DNA of 64,000 nucleotides from Vespa crabro (lineage: Eukaryota > Arthropoda > Insecta > Hymenoptera > Vespidae). This document shows, one piece after another, positions 26,624-42,127 of this stretch. Location of the stretch: positions 4,317,938 through 4,381,937 of the forward strand of contig NC_060967.1 in the NCBI RefSeq assembly GCF_910589235.1, read 5' to 3'. How positions within the stretch are numbered: position 1 is the stretch's first letter; every line of letters begins with the position of its first letter. The notes beneath the pieces are model-generated. The model was not told the origin of the DNA, did not search any database, and worked only from the letters and a program-made list of their open reading frames with translations. Both the position numbers and the translations under genes were made by a program.

Positions 26624-29600
26624 AGAAGGAATTATTTCAATGTTTTCACGATTTTATCTCCGCATATAGAGAAATTCGCATGTGTCGATCAGGTTTTTCG
26701 ATAAATTTCATGTTAATATTCGTATTTTCTAATAGTCACAGTTATATTATTGTTATATTCTTTATTCTGCGTCGATAGAATATAAAATAATTGAAATTGA
26801 ATGAGATTTCAACCTTTCGCTTTTCGACGATACGACTATTTGTGCGAAAAATAGTATATAAGATATGGAACAATGTTCAAACGTCGTATCCAAGGTAAAA
26901 TAGATGTTTGGTCTCCTGAAAGACCATGTCCGAATCGATTGGTAACATTTTTCAAACTGTAGAAGGAATTATTTCAATGTTATCAGGATTTTAAAACCGC
27001 ATAAAGCGAAATTCGCTTGTGTCGATCAGGTTTTTCGATAAATTTCATGTTAATACTCGTATTTTCTCATAGTCACAGTTATATTTTTGTTATATTCTTT
27101 ATTCTGCTTCGACAGAATATGAAATAATTGAAATTGAATGAGATTTCAACCTTTCGTTTTTCGACGATACGACTATTTGTGCGAAAAATAGTATATAAGA
27201 TATGGAACAATGTTCAAACGTCGTATCCAAGGTAAAATAGATGTTTGGTCTCCTGAAAGACTATGTCCGAATCGATTGGTAACATTTTTCAAACTGTAGA
27301 AGGAATTATTTCAATGTTTTCACGATTTTATCTCCGCATATAGCAAAATTCGCATGTGTCGATCAGGTTTTTCGATAAATTTCATGTTAATACTCGTATT
27401 TACTCATAGTCACAGTTATATTATTGTTATATTCTTTATTCTGCGTCGACAGAATATGAAATAATTGAAATTGAATGAGATTTCAACCTTTCGCTTTTCG
27501 ACGATACGACTATTTGTGCGAAAAATAGTATATAAGATATGGAACAATGTTCAAACGTCGTATCCAAGGTAAAATAGATGTTTGGTCTCCTGAAAGACAA
27601 TGTCCGAATCGTTTGGTAACATTTTTCAAACTGTAGAAGGAATTATTTCAATGTTATCTGGAATTTAAACCCGCATAAAGCGAAATTCGCTTGTGTCGAT
27701 CAGGTTTTTCGATAAATTTCATGTTAATACTCGTATTTTCTCATAGTCACAGTTATATTATTGTTATATTCTTTATTCTGCTTCGACAGAATATGAAATA
27801 ATTGAAATTGAATGAGATTTCAACCTATCGTTTTTCGACGATACGACTATTTGTGCGAAAAATAGTATATAAGATATGGAACAATGTTCAAACGTCGTAT
27901 CCAAGGTAAAATAGATGTTTGGTCTCCTGAAAGACTATGTCCGAATCGTTTGGTAACATTTTTCAAACTGTAGAAGGAATTATTTCAATGTTTTCACGAT
28001 TTTATCTCCGCATATAGCGAAATTCGCATGTGTCGATCAGGTTTTTCGATAAATTTCATGTTAATACTCGTATTTTCTCATAGTCACAGTTATATTATTG
28101 TTATATTCTTTATTCTGCGTCGACAGAATATGAAATAATTGAAATTGAATGAGATTTCAACCTTTCGCTTTTCGACGATACGACTATTTGTGCGAAAAAT
28201 AGTATATAAGATATGGAACAATGTTCAAACGTCGTATTCAAGGTAAAATAGATGTTTGGTCTCCTGAAAGACCATGTCCGAATCGATTGGTAACATTTTT
28301 CAAACTGTAGAAGGAATTATTTCAATGTTATCTGGAATTTAAACCCGCATAAAGATAAATTCGCTTGTGTCGATCAGGTTTTTCGATAAATTTCATGTTA
28401 ATACTCGTATTTTCTCATAGTCACAGTTATATTTTTGTTATATTCTTTATTCTGCTTCGACAGAATATGAAATAATTGAAATTGAATGAGATTTCAACCT
28501 ATCGTTTTTCGACGATACGACTATTTGTGCGAAAAATAGTATATAAGATATGGAACAATGTTCAAACGTCGTATCCAAGGTAAAATAGATGTTTGGTCTC
28601 CTGAAAGACTATGTCCGAATCGTTTGGTAACATTTTTCAAACTGTAGAAGGAATTATTTCAATGTTTTCACGATTTTATCTCCGCATATAGAGAAATTCG
28701 CATGTGTCGATCAGGTTTTTCGATAAATTTCATGTTAAAACTCGTATTTTCTCATAGTCACAGTTATATTATTGTTATATTCTTTATTCTGCGTTGACAG
28801 AATATGAAATAATTGAAATTGAATGAGATTTCAACCTTTCGCTTTTCGACGATACGACTATTTGTGCGAAAAATAGTATATAAGATATGGAACAATGTTC
28901 AAACGTCGTATCCAAGGTAAAATAGATGTTTGGTCTCCTGAAAGACAATGTCCGAATCGATTGGTAACATTTTTCAAACTGTAGAAGGAATTATTTCAAT
29001 GTTTTCACGATTTTATCTCCGCATATAGCGAAATTCGCATGTGTCGATCATGTTTTTCGATAAATTTCATGTTAATACTCGTATTTACTCATAGTCACAG
29101 TTATATTATTGTTATATTCTTTATTCTGCGTCGACAGAATATGAAATAATTGAAATTGAATGAGATTTCAACCTTTCGCTTTTCGACGATACGACTATTT
29201 GTGCGAAAAATAGTATATAAGATATGGAACAATGTTCAAACGTCGTATCCAAGGTAAAATAGATGTTTGGTCTCCTGAAAGACTATGTCCGAATCGTTTG
29301 GTAACATTTTTCAAACTGTAGAAGGAATTATTTCAATGTTTTCACGATTTTATCTCCGCATATAGCGAAATTCGCATGTGTCGATCAGGTTTTTCGATAA
29401 ATTTCATGTTAATACTCGTATTTACTCATAGTCACAGTTATATTATTGTTATATTCTTTATTCTGCGTCGACAGAATATGAAATAATTGAAATTGAATGA
29501 GATTTCAACCTTTCGCTTTTCGACGATACGACTATTTGTGCGAAAAATAGTATATAAGATATGGAACAATGTTCAAACGTCGTATCCAAGGTAAAATAGA

Positions 29601-30330
29601 TGTTTGGTCTCCTGAAAGACTATGTCCGAATCGTTTGGTAACATTTTTCAAACTGTAGAAGGAATTATTTCAATGTTTTCACGATTTTATCTCCGCATAT
29701 AGCGAAATTCGCATGTGTCGATCAGGTTTTTCGATAAATTTCATGTTAATACTCGTATTTACACATAGTCACAGGTATATTATTGTTATATTCTTTATTC
29801 TGCGTCGACAGAATATGAAATAATTGAAATTGAATGAGATTTCAACCTTTCGCTTTTCGACGATACGACTATTTGTGCGAAAAATAGTATATAAGATATG
29901 GAACAATGTTCAAACGTCGTATCCAAGGTAAAATAGATGTTTGGTCTCCTGAAAGACTATGTCCGAATCGTTTGGTAACATTTTTCAAACTGTAGAAGGA
30001 ATTATTTCAATGTTTTCACGATTTTATCTCCGCATATAGCGAAATTCGCATGTGTCGATCAGGTTTTTCGATAAATTTCATGTTAATACTCGTATTTACT
30101 CATAGTCACAGTTATATTATTGTTATATTCTTTATTCTGCGTCGACAGAATATGAAATAATTGAAATTGAATGAGATTTCAACCTTTCGCTTTTCGACGA
30201 TACGACTATTTGTGCGAAAAATAGTATATAAGATATGGAACAATGTTCAAACGTCGTATCCAAGGTAAAATAGATGTTTGGTCTCCTGAAAGACTATGTC
30301 CGAATCGTTTGGTAACATTTTTCAAACTGT

Positions 30331-30666
30331 AGAAGGAATTATTTCAATGTTTTCACGATTTTATCTCCGCATATAGAGAAATTCGCATGTGTCGATCAGG
30401 TTTTTCGATAAATTTCATGTTAATACTCGTATTTACACATAGTCACACGTATATTATGGTTATATACTTTATTCTGAGTCGACAGAATATAAATAATTGA
30501 AATTGAATGAGATTTCAACCTTTCGCTTTTCGACGATACGACTATTTGTGCGAAAAATAGTATATAAGATATGGAACAATGTTCAAACGTCGTATCCAAG
30601 GTAAAATAGATGTTTGGTCTCCTGAAAGACTATGTCCGAATCGTTTGGTAACATTTTTCAAACTGT
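30331..30666 (+). repeat. Divergent 336-bp unit
   Basis: Between about 30430 and 30495 this unit has a burst of changes: CACACGTATATTATGG, TATATACTTT, CTGAGTCGAC and a one-base deletion giving AATATAAATAATT. Three of these (TTATGG, ATATACT, and the deletion) recur in unit 45498-45833. Confidence 0.85.
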
Positions 30667-33600
30667 AGAAGGAATTATTTCAATGTTTTCAGGATTTTAT
30701 CTCCGCATATAGAGAAATTCGCATGTGTCGATCAGGTTTTTCGATAAATTTCATGTTAATACTCGTATTTACTCATAGTCACAGTTATATTATTGTTATA
30801 TTCTTTATTCTGCGTCGACAGAATATGAAATAATTGAAATTGAATGAGATTTCAACCTTTCGTTTTTCGACGATACGACTATTTGTGCGAAAAATAGTAT
30901 ATAAGATATGGAACAATGTTCAAACGTCGTATCCAAGGTAAAATAGATGTTTGGTCTCCTGAAAGTCCATGTCCGAATCGATTGGTAACATTTTTCAAAC
31001 TGTAGAAGGAATTATTTCAATGTTATCAGGATTTTAAACCCGCATAAAGCGAAATTCGCTTGTGTCGATCAGGTTTTTCGATAAATTTCATGTTAATACT
31101 CGTATTTTCTCATAGTCACAGTTATATCTTTGTTATATTCTTTATTCTGCTTCGACAGAATATGAAATAATTGAAATTGAATGAGATTTCAACCTATCGT
31201 TTTTCGACGATACGACTATTTGTGCGAAAAATAGTATATAAGATATGGAACAATGTTCAAACGTCGTATCCAAGGTAAAATAGATGTTTGGTCTCCTGAA
31301 AGACAATGTCCGAATCGATTGGTAACATTTTTCAAACTGTAGAAGGAATTATTTCAATGTTTTCACGATTTTATCTCCGCATATAGCGAAATTCGCATGT
31401 GTCGATCAGGTTTTTCGATAAATTTCATGTTAATACTCGTATTTACTCATAGTCACAGTTATATTATTGTTATATTCTTTATTCTGCGTCGACAGAATAT
31501 GAAATAATTGAAATTGAATGAGATTTCAACCTTTCGCTTTTCGACGATACGACTATTTGTGCGAAAAATAGTATATAAGATATGGAACAATGTTCAAACG
31601 TCGTATCCAAGGTAAAATAGATGTTTGGTCTCCTGAAAGACCATGTCCGAATCGATTGGTAACATTTTTCAAACTGTAGAAGGAATTATTTCAATGTTTT
31701 CACGATTTTATCTCCGCATATAGCGAAATTCGCATGTGTCGATCAGGTTTTTCGATAAATTTCATGTTAATACTCGTATTTACTCATAGTCACAGTTATA
31801 TTATTGTTATATTCTTTATTCTGCGTCGACAGAATATGAAATAATTGAAATTGAATGAGATTTCAACCTTTCGCTTTTCGACGATACGACTATTTGTGCG
31901 AAAAATAGTATATAAGATATGGAACAATGTTCAAACGTCGTATCCAAGGTAAAATAGATGTTTGGTCTCCTGAAAGACTATGTCCGAATCGTTTGGTAAC
32001 ATTTTTCAAACTGTAGAAGGAATTATTTCAATGTTTTCACGATTTTATCTCCGCATATAGCGAAATTCGCATGTGTCGATCAGGTTTTTCGATAAATTTC
32101 ATGTTAATACTCGTATTTACTCATAGTCACAGTTATATTATTGTTATATTCTTTATTCTGCGTCGACAGAATATAAAATAATTGAAATTGAATGAGATTT
32201 CAACCTTTCGCTTTTCGACGATACGACTATTTGTGCGAAAAATAGTATATAAGATATGGAACAATGTTCAAACGTCGTATCCAAGGTAAAATAGATGTTT
32301 GGTCTCCTGAAAGACTATGTCCGAATCGTTTGGTAACATTTTTCAAACTGTAGAAGGAATTATTTCAATGTTATCTGGAATTTAAACCCGCATAAAGCGA
32401 AATTCGCTTGTGTCGATCAGGTTTTTCGATAAATTTCATGTTAATACTCGTATTTTCTCATAGTCACAGTTATATTTTTGTTATATTCTTTATTCTGCTT
32501 CGACAGAATATGAAATAATTGAAATTGAATGAGATTTCAACCTTTCGTTTTTCGACGATACGACTATTTGTGCGAAAAATAGTATATAAGATATGGAACA
32601 ATGTTCAAACGTCGTATCCAAGGTAAAATAGATGTTTGGTCTCCTGAAAGACTATGTCCGAATCGTTTGGTAACATTTTTCAAACTGTAGAAGGAATTAT
32701 TTCAATGTTTTCACGATTTTATCTCCGCATATAGAGAAATTCGCATGTGTCGATCAGGTTTTTCGATAAATTTCATGTTAATACTCGTATTTTCTCATAG
32801 TCACAGTTATATTATTGTTATATTCTTTATTCTGCGTCGACAGAATATGAAATAATTGAAATTGAATGAGATTTCAACCTTTCGCTTTTCGACGATACGA
32901 CTATTTGTGCGAAAAATAGTATATAAGATATGGAACAATGTTCAAACGTCGTATCCAAGGTAAAATAGATGTTTGGTCTCCTGAAAGACTATGTCCGAAT
33001 CGTTTGGTAACATTTTTCAAACTGTAGAAGGAATTATTTCAATGTTTTCACGATTTTATCTCCGCATATAGAGAAATTCGCATGTGTCGATCAGGTTTTT
33101 CGATAAATTTCATGTTAATACTCGTATTTACTCATAGTCACAGTTATATTATTGTTATATTCTTTATTCTGCGTCGACAGAATATAAAATAATTGAAATT
33201 GAATGAGATTTCAACCTTTCGTTTTTCGACGATACGACTATTTGTGCGAAAAATCGTATATACGATATGAAACAATGTTCAAACGTCGTATCCAAGGTAA
33301 AATAGATGTTTGGTCTCCTGAAAGACAATGTCCGAATCGATTGGTAACATTTTTCAAACTGTAGAAGGAATTATTTCAATGTTATCTGGAATTTAAACCC
33401 GCATATAGATAAATTCGCTTGTGTCGATCAGGTTTTTCGATAAATTTCAAGTTAATACTCGTATTTTCTCATAGTCACAGTTATATCTTTGTTATATTCT
33501 TTATTCTGCTTCGACAGAATATGAAATAATTGAAATTGAATGAGATTTCAACCTATCGTTTTTCGACGATACGACTATTTGTGCGAAAAATAGTATATAA

Positions 33601-36600
33601 GATATGGAACAATGTTCAAACGTCGTATCCAAGGTAAAATAGATGTTTGGTCTCCTGAAAGACTATGTCCGAATCGTTTGGTAACATTTTTCAAACTGTA
33701 GAAGGAATTATTTCAATGTTTTCACGATTTTATCTCCGCATATAGAGAAATTCGCATGTGTCGATCAGGTTTTTCGATAAATTTCATGTTAATACTCGTA
33801 TTTACTCATAGTCACAGTTATATTATTGTTATATTCTTTATTCTGCGTCGACAGAATATGAAATAATTGAAATTGAATGAGATTTCAACCTTTCGCTTTT
33901 CGACGATACGACTATTTGTGCGAAAAATAGTATATAAGATATGGAACAATGTTCAAACGTCGTATCCAAGGTAAAATAGATGTTTGGTCTCCTGAAAGAC
34001 TATGTCCGAATCGTTTGGTAACATTTTTCAAACTGTAGAAGGAATTATTTCAATGTTTTCACGATTTTATCTCCGCATATAGAGAAATTCGCATGTGTCG
34101 ATCAGGTTTTTCGATAAATTTCATGTTAATACTCGTATTTTCTCATAGTCACAGTTATATTATTGTTATATTCTTTATTCTGCGTCGACAGAATATGAAA
34201 TAATTGAAATTGAATGAGATTTCAACCTTTCGCTTTTCGACGATACGACTATTTGTGCGAAAAATAGTATATAAGATATGGAACAATGTTCAAACGTCGT
34301 ATCCAAGGTAAAATAGATGTTTGGTCTCCTGAAAGACTATGTCCGAATCGTTTGGTAACATTTTTCAAACTGTAGAAGGAATTATTTCAATGTTTTCACG
34401 ATTTTATCTCCGCATATAGAGAAATTCGCATGTGTCGATCAGGTTTTTCGATAAATTTCATGTTAATACTCGTATTTACTCATAGTCACAGTTATATTAT
34501 TGTTATATTCTTTATTCTGCGTCGACAGAATATGAAATAATTGAAATTGAATGAGATTTCAACCTTTCGCTTTTCGACGATACGACTATTTGTGCGAAAA
34601 ATAGTATATAAGATATGGAACAATGTTCAAACGTCGTATCCAAGGTAAAATAGATGTTTGGTCTCCTGAAAGACTATGTCCGAATCGTTTGGTAACATTT
34701 TTCAAACTGTAGAAGGAATTATTTCAATGTTTTCACGATTTTATCTCCGCATATAGCGAAATTCGCATGTGTCGATCATGTTTTTCGATAAATTTCATGT
34801 TAATACTCGTATTTACTCATAGTCACAGTTATATTATTGTTATATTCTTTATTCTGCGTCGACAGAATATGAAATAATTGAAATTGAATGAGATTTCAAC
34901 CTTTCGCTTTTCGACGATACGACTATTTGTGCGAAAAATAGTATATAAGATATGGAACAATGTTCAAACGTCGTATCCAAGGTAAAATAGATGTTTGGTC
35001 TCCTGAAAGACTATGTCCGAATCGTTTGGTAACATTTTTCAAACTGTAGAAGGAATTATTTCAATGTTTTCACGATTTTATCTCCGCATATAGCGAAATT
35101 CGCATGTGTCGATCAGGTTTTTCGATAAATTTCATGTTAATACTCGTATTTTCTCATAGTCACAGTTATATTATTGTTATATTCTTTATTCTGCGTCGAC
35201 AGAATATGAAATAATTGAAATTGAATGAGATTTCAACCTTTCGCTTTTCGACGATACGACTATTTGTGCGAAAAATAGTATATAAGATATGGAACAATGT
35301 TCAAACGTCGTATCCAAGGTAAAATAGATGTTTGGTCTCCTGAAAGACTATGTCCGAATCGTTTGGTAACATTTTTCAAACTGTAGAAGGAATTATTTCA
35401 ATGTTTTCACGATTTTATCTCCGCATATAGAGAAATTCGCATGTGTCGATCAGGTTTTTCGATAAATTTCATGTTAATACTCGTATTTACTCATAGTCAC
35501 AGTTATATTATTGTTATATTCTTTATTCTGCGTCGACAGAATATGAAATAATTGAAATTGAATGAGATTTCAACCTTTCGCTTTTCGACGATACGACTAT
35601 TTGTGCGAAAAATAGTATATAAGATATGGAACAATGTTCAAACGTCGTATCCAAGGTAAAATAGATGTTTGGTCTCCTGAAAGACTATGTCCGAATCGTT
35701 TGGTAACATTTTTCAAACTGTAGAAGGAATTATTTCAATGTTTTCACGATTTTATCTCCGCATATAGAGAAATTCGCATGTGTCGATCAGGTTTTTCGAT
35801 AAATTTCATGTTAATACTCGTATTTACTCATAGTCACAGTTATATTATTGTTATATTCTTTATTCTGCGTCGACAGAATATGAAATAATTGAAATTGAAT
35901 GAGATTTCAACCTTTCGCTTTTCGACGATACGACTATTTGTGCGAAAAATAGTATATAAGATATGGAACAATGTTCAAACGTCGTATCCAAGGTAAAATA
36001 GATGTTTGGTCTCCTGAAAGACTATGTCCGAATCGTTTGGTAACATTTTTCAAACTGTAGAAGGAATTATTTCAATGTTTTCACGATTTTATCTCCGCAT
36101 ATAGAGAAATTCGCATGTGTCGATCAGGTTTTTCGATAAATTTCATGTTAATACTCGTATTTACTCATAGTCACAGTTATATTATTGTTATATTCTTTAT
36201 TCTGCGTCGACAGAATATGAAATAATTGAAATTGAATGAGATTTCAACCTTTCGCTTTTCGACGATACGACTATTTGTGCGAAAAATAGTATATAAGATA
36301 TGGAACAATGTTCAAACGTCGTATCCAAGGTAAAATAGATGTTTGGTCTCCTGAAAGACTATGTCCGAATCGTTTGGTAACATTTTTCAAACTGTAGAAG
36401 GAATTATTTCAATGTTTTCACGATTTTATCTCCGCATATAGAGAAATTCGCATGTGTCGATCAGGTTTTTCGATAAATTTCATGTTAATACTCGTATTTT
36501 CTCATAGTCACAGTTATATTATTGTTATATTCTTTATTCTGCGTCGACAGAATATGAAATAATTGAAATTGAATGAGATTTCAACCTTTCGTTTTTCGAC

Positions 36601-39428
36601 GATACGACTATTTGTGCGAAAAATAGTATATAAGATATGGAACAATGTTCAAACGTCGTATCCAAGGTAAAATAGATGTTTGGTCTCCTGAAAGACTATG
36701 TCCGAATCGTTTGGTAACATTTTTCAAACTGTAGAAGGAATTATTTCAATGTTTTCACGATTTTATCTCCGCATATAGAGAAATTCGCATGTGTCGATCA
36801 GGTTTTTCGATAAATTTCATGTTAATACTCGTATTTACTCATAGTCACAGTTATATTATTGTTATATTCTTTATTCTGCGTCGACAGAATATGAAATAAT
36901 TGAAATTGAATGAGATTTCAACCTTTCGCTTTTCGACGATACGACTATTTGTGCGAAAAATAGTATATAAGATATGGAACAATGTTCAAACGTCGTATCC
37001 AAGGTAAAATAGATGTTTGGTCTCCTGAAAGACTATGTCCGAATCGTTTGGTAACATTTTTCAAACTGTAGAAGGAATTATTTCAATGTTTTCACGATTT
37101 TATCTCCGCATATAGCGAAATTCGCATGTGTCGATCAGGTTTTTCGATAAATTTCATGTTAATACTCGTATTTTCTAATAGTCACAGTTATATTATTGTT
37201 ATATTCTTTATTCTGCGTCGACAGAATATGAAATAATTGAAATTGAATGAGATTTCAACCTTTCGCTTTTCGACGATACGACTATTTGTGCGAAAAATAG
37301 TATATAAGATATGGAACAATGTTCAAACGTCGTATCCAAGGTAAAATAGATGTTTGGTCTCCTGAAAGACCATGTCCGAATCGATTGGTAACATTTTTCA
37401 AACTGTAGAAGGAATTATTTCAATGTTATCAGGATTTTAAACCCGCATAAAGCGAAATTCGCTTGTGTCGATCAGGTTTTTCGATAAATTTCATGTTAAT
37501 ACTCGTATTTTCTCATAGTCACAGTTATATTTTTGTTATATTCTTTATTCTGCTTCGACAGAATATGAAATAATTGAAATTGAATGAGATTTCAACCTAT
37601 CGTTTTTCGACGATACGACTATTTGTGCGAAAAATAGTATATAAGATATGGAACAATGTTCAAACGTCGTATCCAAGGTAAAATAGATGTTTGGTCTCCT
37701 GAAAGACTATGTCCGAATCGATTGGTAACATTTTTCAAACTGTAGAAGGAATTATTTCAATGTTTTCACGATTTTATCTCCGCATATATAGAAATTCGCA
37801 TGTGTCGATCAGGTTTTTCGATAAATTTCATGTTAATACTCGTATTTTCTAATAGTCACAGTTATATTATTGTTATATTCTTTATTCTGCGTCGACAGAA
37901 TATAACATAATTGAAATTGAATGAGATTTCAACCTTTCGTTTTTCGACGATACGACTATTTGTGCGAAAAATAGTATATAAGATATGGAACAATGTTCAA
38001 ACGTCGTGTTCAAGGTAAAATAGATGTTTGGTCTCCTGAAAGACTATGTCCGAATCGATTGGTAACATTTTTCAAACTGTAGAAGGAATTATTTCAATGT
38101 TATCAGGATTTTAAAACCGCATAAAGCGAAATTCGCTTGTGTCGATCAGGTTTTTCGATAAATTTCATGTTAATACTCGTATTTTCTCATAGTCACAGTT
38201 ATATTTTTGTTATATTCTTTATTCTGCTTCGACAGAATATGAAATAATTGAAATTGAATGAGATTTCAACCTATCGTTTTTCGACGATACGACTATTTGT
38301 GCGAAAAATAGTATATACGATATGAAACAATGTTCAAACGTCGTATCCAAGGTAAAATAGATGTTTGCTCTCCTGAAAGACCATGTCCGAATCGTTTGGT
38401 AACATTTTTCAAACTGTAGAAGGAATTATTTCAATGTTTTCACGATTTTATCTCCGCATATATAGAAATTCGCATGTGTCGATCAGGTTTTTCGATAAAT
38501 TTCATGTTAATACTCGTATTTACTCATAGTCACAGTTATATTATTGTTATATTCTTTATTCTGCGTCGACAGAATATGAAATAATTGAAATTGAATGAGA
38601 TTTCAACCTTTCGCTTTTCGACGATACGACTATTTGTGCGAAAAATAGTATATAAGATATGGAACAATGTTCAAACGTCGTATCCAAGGTAAAATAGATG
38701 TTTGGTCTCCTGAAAGACTATGTCCGAATCGATTGGTAACATTTTTCAAACTGTAGAAGGAATTATTTCAATGTTTTCACGATTTTATCTCCGCATATAG
38801 CAAAATTCGCATGTGTCGATCAGGTTTTTCGATAAATTTCATGTTAATACTCGTATTTTCTAATAGTCACAGTTATATTATTGTTATATTCTTTATTCTG
38901 CGTCGACAGAATATAACATAATTGAAATTGAATGAGATTTCAACCTTTCGTTTTTCGACGATACGACTATTTGTGCGAAAAATCGTATATAAGATATGGA
39001 ACAATGTTCAAACGTCGTATCCAAGGTAAAATAGATGTTTGGTCTCCTGAAAGACTATGTCCGAATCGATTGGTAACATTTTTCAAACTGTAGAAGGAAT
39101 TATTTCAATGTTATCAGGATTTTAAACCCGCATAAAGATAAATTCGCTTGTGTCGATCAGGTTTTTCGATAAATTTCATGTTAATACTCGTATTTTCTCA
39201 TAGTCACAGTTATATCTTTGTTATATTCTTTATTCTGCTTCGACAGAATATGAAATAATTGAAATTGAATGAGATTTCAACCTATCGTTTTTCGACGATA
39301 CGACTATTTGTGCGAAAAATAGTATATAAGATATGGAACAATGTTCAAACGTCGTATCCAAGGTAAAATAGATGTTTGGTCTCCTGAAAGACTATGTCCG
39401 AATCGTTTGGTAACATTTTTCAAACTGT

Positions 39429-39767
39429 AGAAGGAATTATTTCAATGTTTTCACGATTTTATCTCCGCATATATAGCAAAATTCGCATGTGTCGATCAGG
39501 TTTTTCGATAAATTTCATGTTAATACTCGTATTTACAAATAGTCACAGTTATATTATTGTTATATTCTTTATTCTGCGTCGACAGAATATGAAATAATTG
39601 AAATTGAATGAGATTTCAACCTTTCGCTTTTCGACGATACGACTATTTGTGCGAAAAATAGTATATAAGATATGAAACAATGTTCAAACGTCGTATCCAA
39701 GGTAAAATAGATGTTTGGTCTCCTGAAAGACTATGTCCGAATCGTTTGGTAACATTTTTCAAACTGT
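39429..39767 (+). repeat. 339-bp unit with +2 bp (CATATATAGC)
   Basis: An extra TA in GCATATATAGCAAAATTC lengthens the unit by two bases. This is the only dinucleotide indel in the forward block. It shifts the reading frame and creates a chance 67-codon frame at 39394-39597. Confidence 0.85.
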
Positions 39768-41115
39768 AGAAGGAATTATTTCAATGTTATCAGGATTTTA
39801 AACCCGCATAAAGCGAAATTCGCTTGTGTCGATCAGGTTTTTCGATAAATTTCATGTTAATACTCGTATTTTCTCATAGTCACAGTTATATTTTTGTTAT
39901 ATTCTTTATTCTGCTTCGACAGAATATGAAATAATTGAAATTGAATGAGATTTCAACCTATCGTTTTTCGACGATACGACTATTTGTGCGAAAAATAGTA
40001 TATACGATATGAAACAATGTTCAAACGTCGTGTTCAAGGTAAAATAGATGTTTGGTCTCCTGAAAGACCATGTCCGAATCGTTTGGTAACATTTTTCAAA
40101 CTGTAGAAGGAATTATTTCAATGTTTTCACGATTTTATCTCCGCATATATAGAAATTCGCATGTGTCGATCAGGTTTTTCGATAAATTTCATGTTAATAC
40201 TCGTATTTACTCATAGTCACAGTTATATTATTGTTATATTCTTTATTCTGCGTCGACAGAATATGAAATAATTGAAATTGAATGAGATTTCAACCTTTCG
40301 CTTTTCGACGATACGACTATTTGTGCGAAAAATAGTATATAAGATATGGAACAATGTTCAAACGTCGTATCCAAGGTAAAATAGATGTTTGGTCTCCTGA
40401 AAGACTATGTCCGAATCGATTGGTAACATTTTTCAAACTGTAGAAGGAATTATTTCAATGTTTTCACGATTTTATCTCCGCATATAGCGAAATTCGCATG
40501 TGTCGATCAGGTTTTTCGATAAATTTCATGTTAATACTCGTATTTACTCATAGTCACAGTTATATTATTGTTATATTCTTTATTCTGCGTCGACAGAATA
40601 TGAAATAATTGAAATTGAATGAGATTTCAACCTTTCGCTTTTCGACGATACGACTATTTGTGCGAAAAATAGTATATAAGATATGGAACAATGTTCAAAC
40701 GTCGTATCCAAGGTAAAATAGATGTTTGGTCTCCTGAAAGACTATGTCCGAATCGTTTGGTAACATTTTTCAAACTGTAGAAGGAATTATTTCAATGTTT
40801 TCACGATTTTATCTCCGCATATAGCGAAATTCGCATGTGTCGATCAGGTTTTTCGATAAATTTCATGTTAATACTCGTATTTACTCATAGTCACAGTTAT
40901 ATTATTGTTATATTCTTTATTCTGCGTCGACAGAATATGAAATAATTGAAATTGAATGAGATTTCAACCTTTCGCTTTTCGACGATACGACTATTTGTGC
41001 GAAAAATAGTATATAAGATATGGAACAATGTTCAAACGTCGTATCCAAGGTAAAATAGATGTTTGGTCTCCTGAAAGACTATGTCCGAATCGTTTGGTAA
41101 CATTTTTCAAACTGT

Positions 41116-41453
41116 AGAAGGAATTATTTCAATGTTTTCACGATTTTATCTCCGCATATAGAGAAATTCGCATGTGTCGATCAGGTTTTTCGATAAATTT
41201 CATGTTAATACTCGTATTTACTCATAGTCACAGTTATATTATTGTTATATTCTTTATTCTGCGTCGACAGAATATGAAATAATTGAAATTGAATGAGATT
41301 TCAACCTTTCGCTTTTCGACGATACGACTATTTGTGCGAAAAAATCGTATATAAGATATGGAACAATGTTCAAACGTCGTATCCAAGGTAAAATAGATGT
41401 TTGGTCTCCTGAAAGACTATGTCCGAATCGTTTGGTAACATTTTTCAAACTGT
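41116..41453 (+). repeat. 338-bp unit with +1 A
   Basis: GCGAAAAAATCGTATATAAG near 41340 has one A more than the usual GCGAAAAAT. It is the only homopolymer gain found in the forward block. The shift opens a chance 64-codon frame on the minus strand (41254-41448). Confidence 0.85.
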
Positions 41454-42127
41454 AGAAGGAATTATTTCAATGTTTTCACGATTTTATCTCCGCATATAGA
41501 GAAATTCGCATGTGTCGATCAGGTTTTTCGATAAATTTCATGTTAATACTCGTATTTACTCATAGTCACAGTTATATTATTGTTATATTCTTTATTCTGC
41601 GTCGACAGAATATGAAATAATTGAAATTGAATGAGATTTCAACCTTTCGCTTTTCGACGATACGACTATTTGTGCGAAAAATAGTATATAAGATATGGAA
41701 CAATGTTCAAACGTCGTATCCAAGGTAAAATAGATGTTTGGTCTCCTGAAAGACTATGTCCGAATCGTTTGGTAACATTTTTCAAACTGTAGAAGGAATT
41801 ATTTCAATGTTATCAGGATTTTAAAACCGCATAAAGCGAAATTCGCTTGTGTCGATCAGGTTTTTCGATAAATTTCATGTTAATACTCGTATTTTCTCAT
41901 AGTCACAGTTATATCTTTGTTATATTCTTTATTCTGCTTCGACAGAATATGAAATAATTGAAATTGAATGAGATTTCAACCTATCGTTTTTCGACGATAC
42001 GACTATTTGTGCGAAAAATAGTATATAAGATATGGAACAATGTTCAAACGTCGTATCCAAGGTAAAATAGATGTTTGGTCTCCTGAAAGACTATGTCCGA
42101 ATCGATTGGTAACATTTTTCAAACTGT

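Larger units (their letters stand above)
1..42127 (+). repeat. Mixed A/B segment: type B units scattered among type A
   Basis: Type B units are recognised by TGTTATC(T/A)GGA near base 18 of the unit, where type A has TGTTTTCACGA. Their starts are 1, 2360, 5393, 6741, 7078, 8089, 9100, 11122, 11459, 12807, 13481, 13818, 16177, 16851, 17188, 18873, 20221, 21906, 22580, 23254, 25276, 26961, 27635, 28309, 31004, 32352, 33363, 37407, 38081, 39092, 39768 and 41791. The spacing in units is irregular (1 to 12), so there is no fixed higher-order period here. The longest A-only runs in this part are 33700-37406 (11 units) and 2697-5392 (8 units). Several B units are mosaics with A-type tails. Confidence 0.9.
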
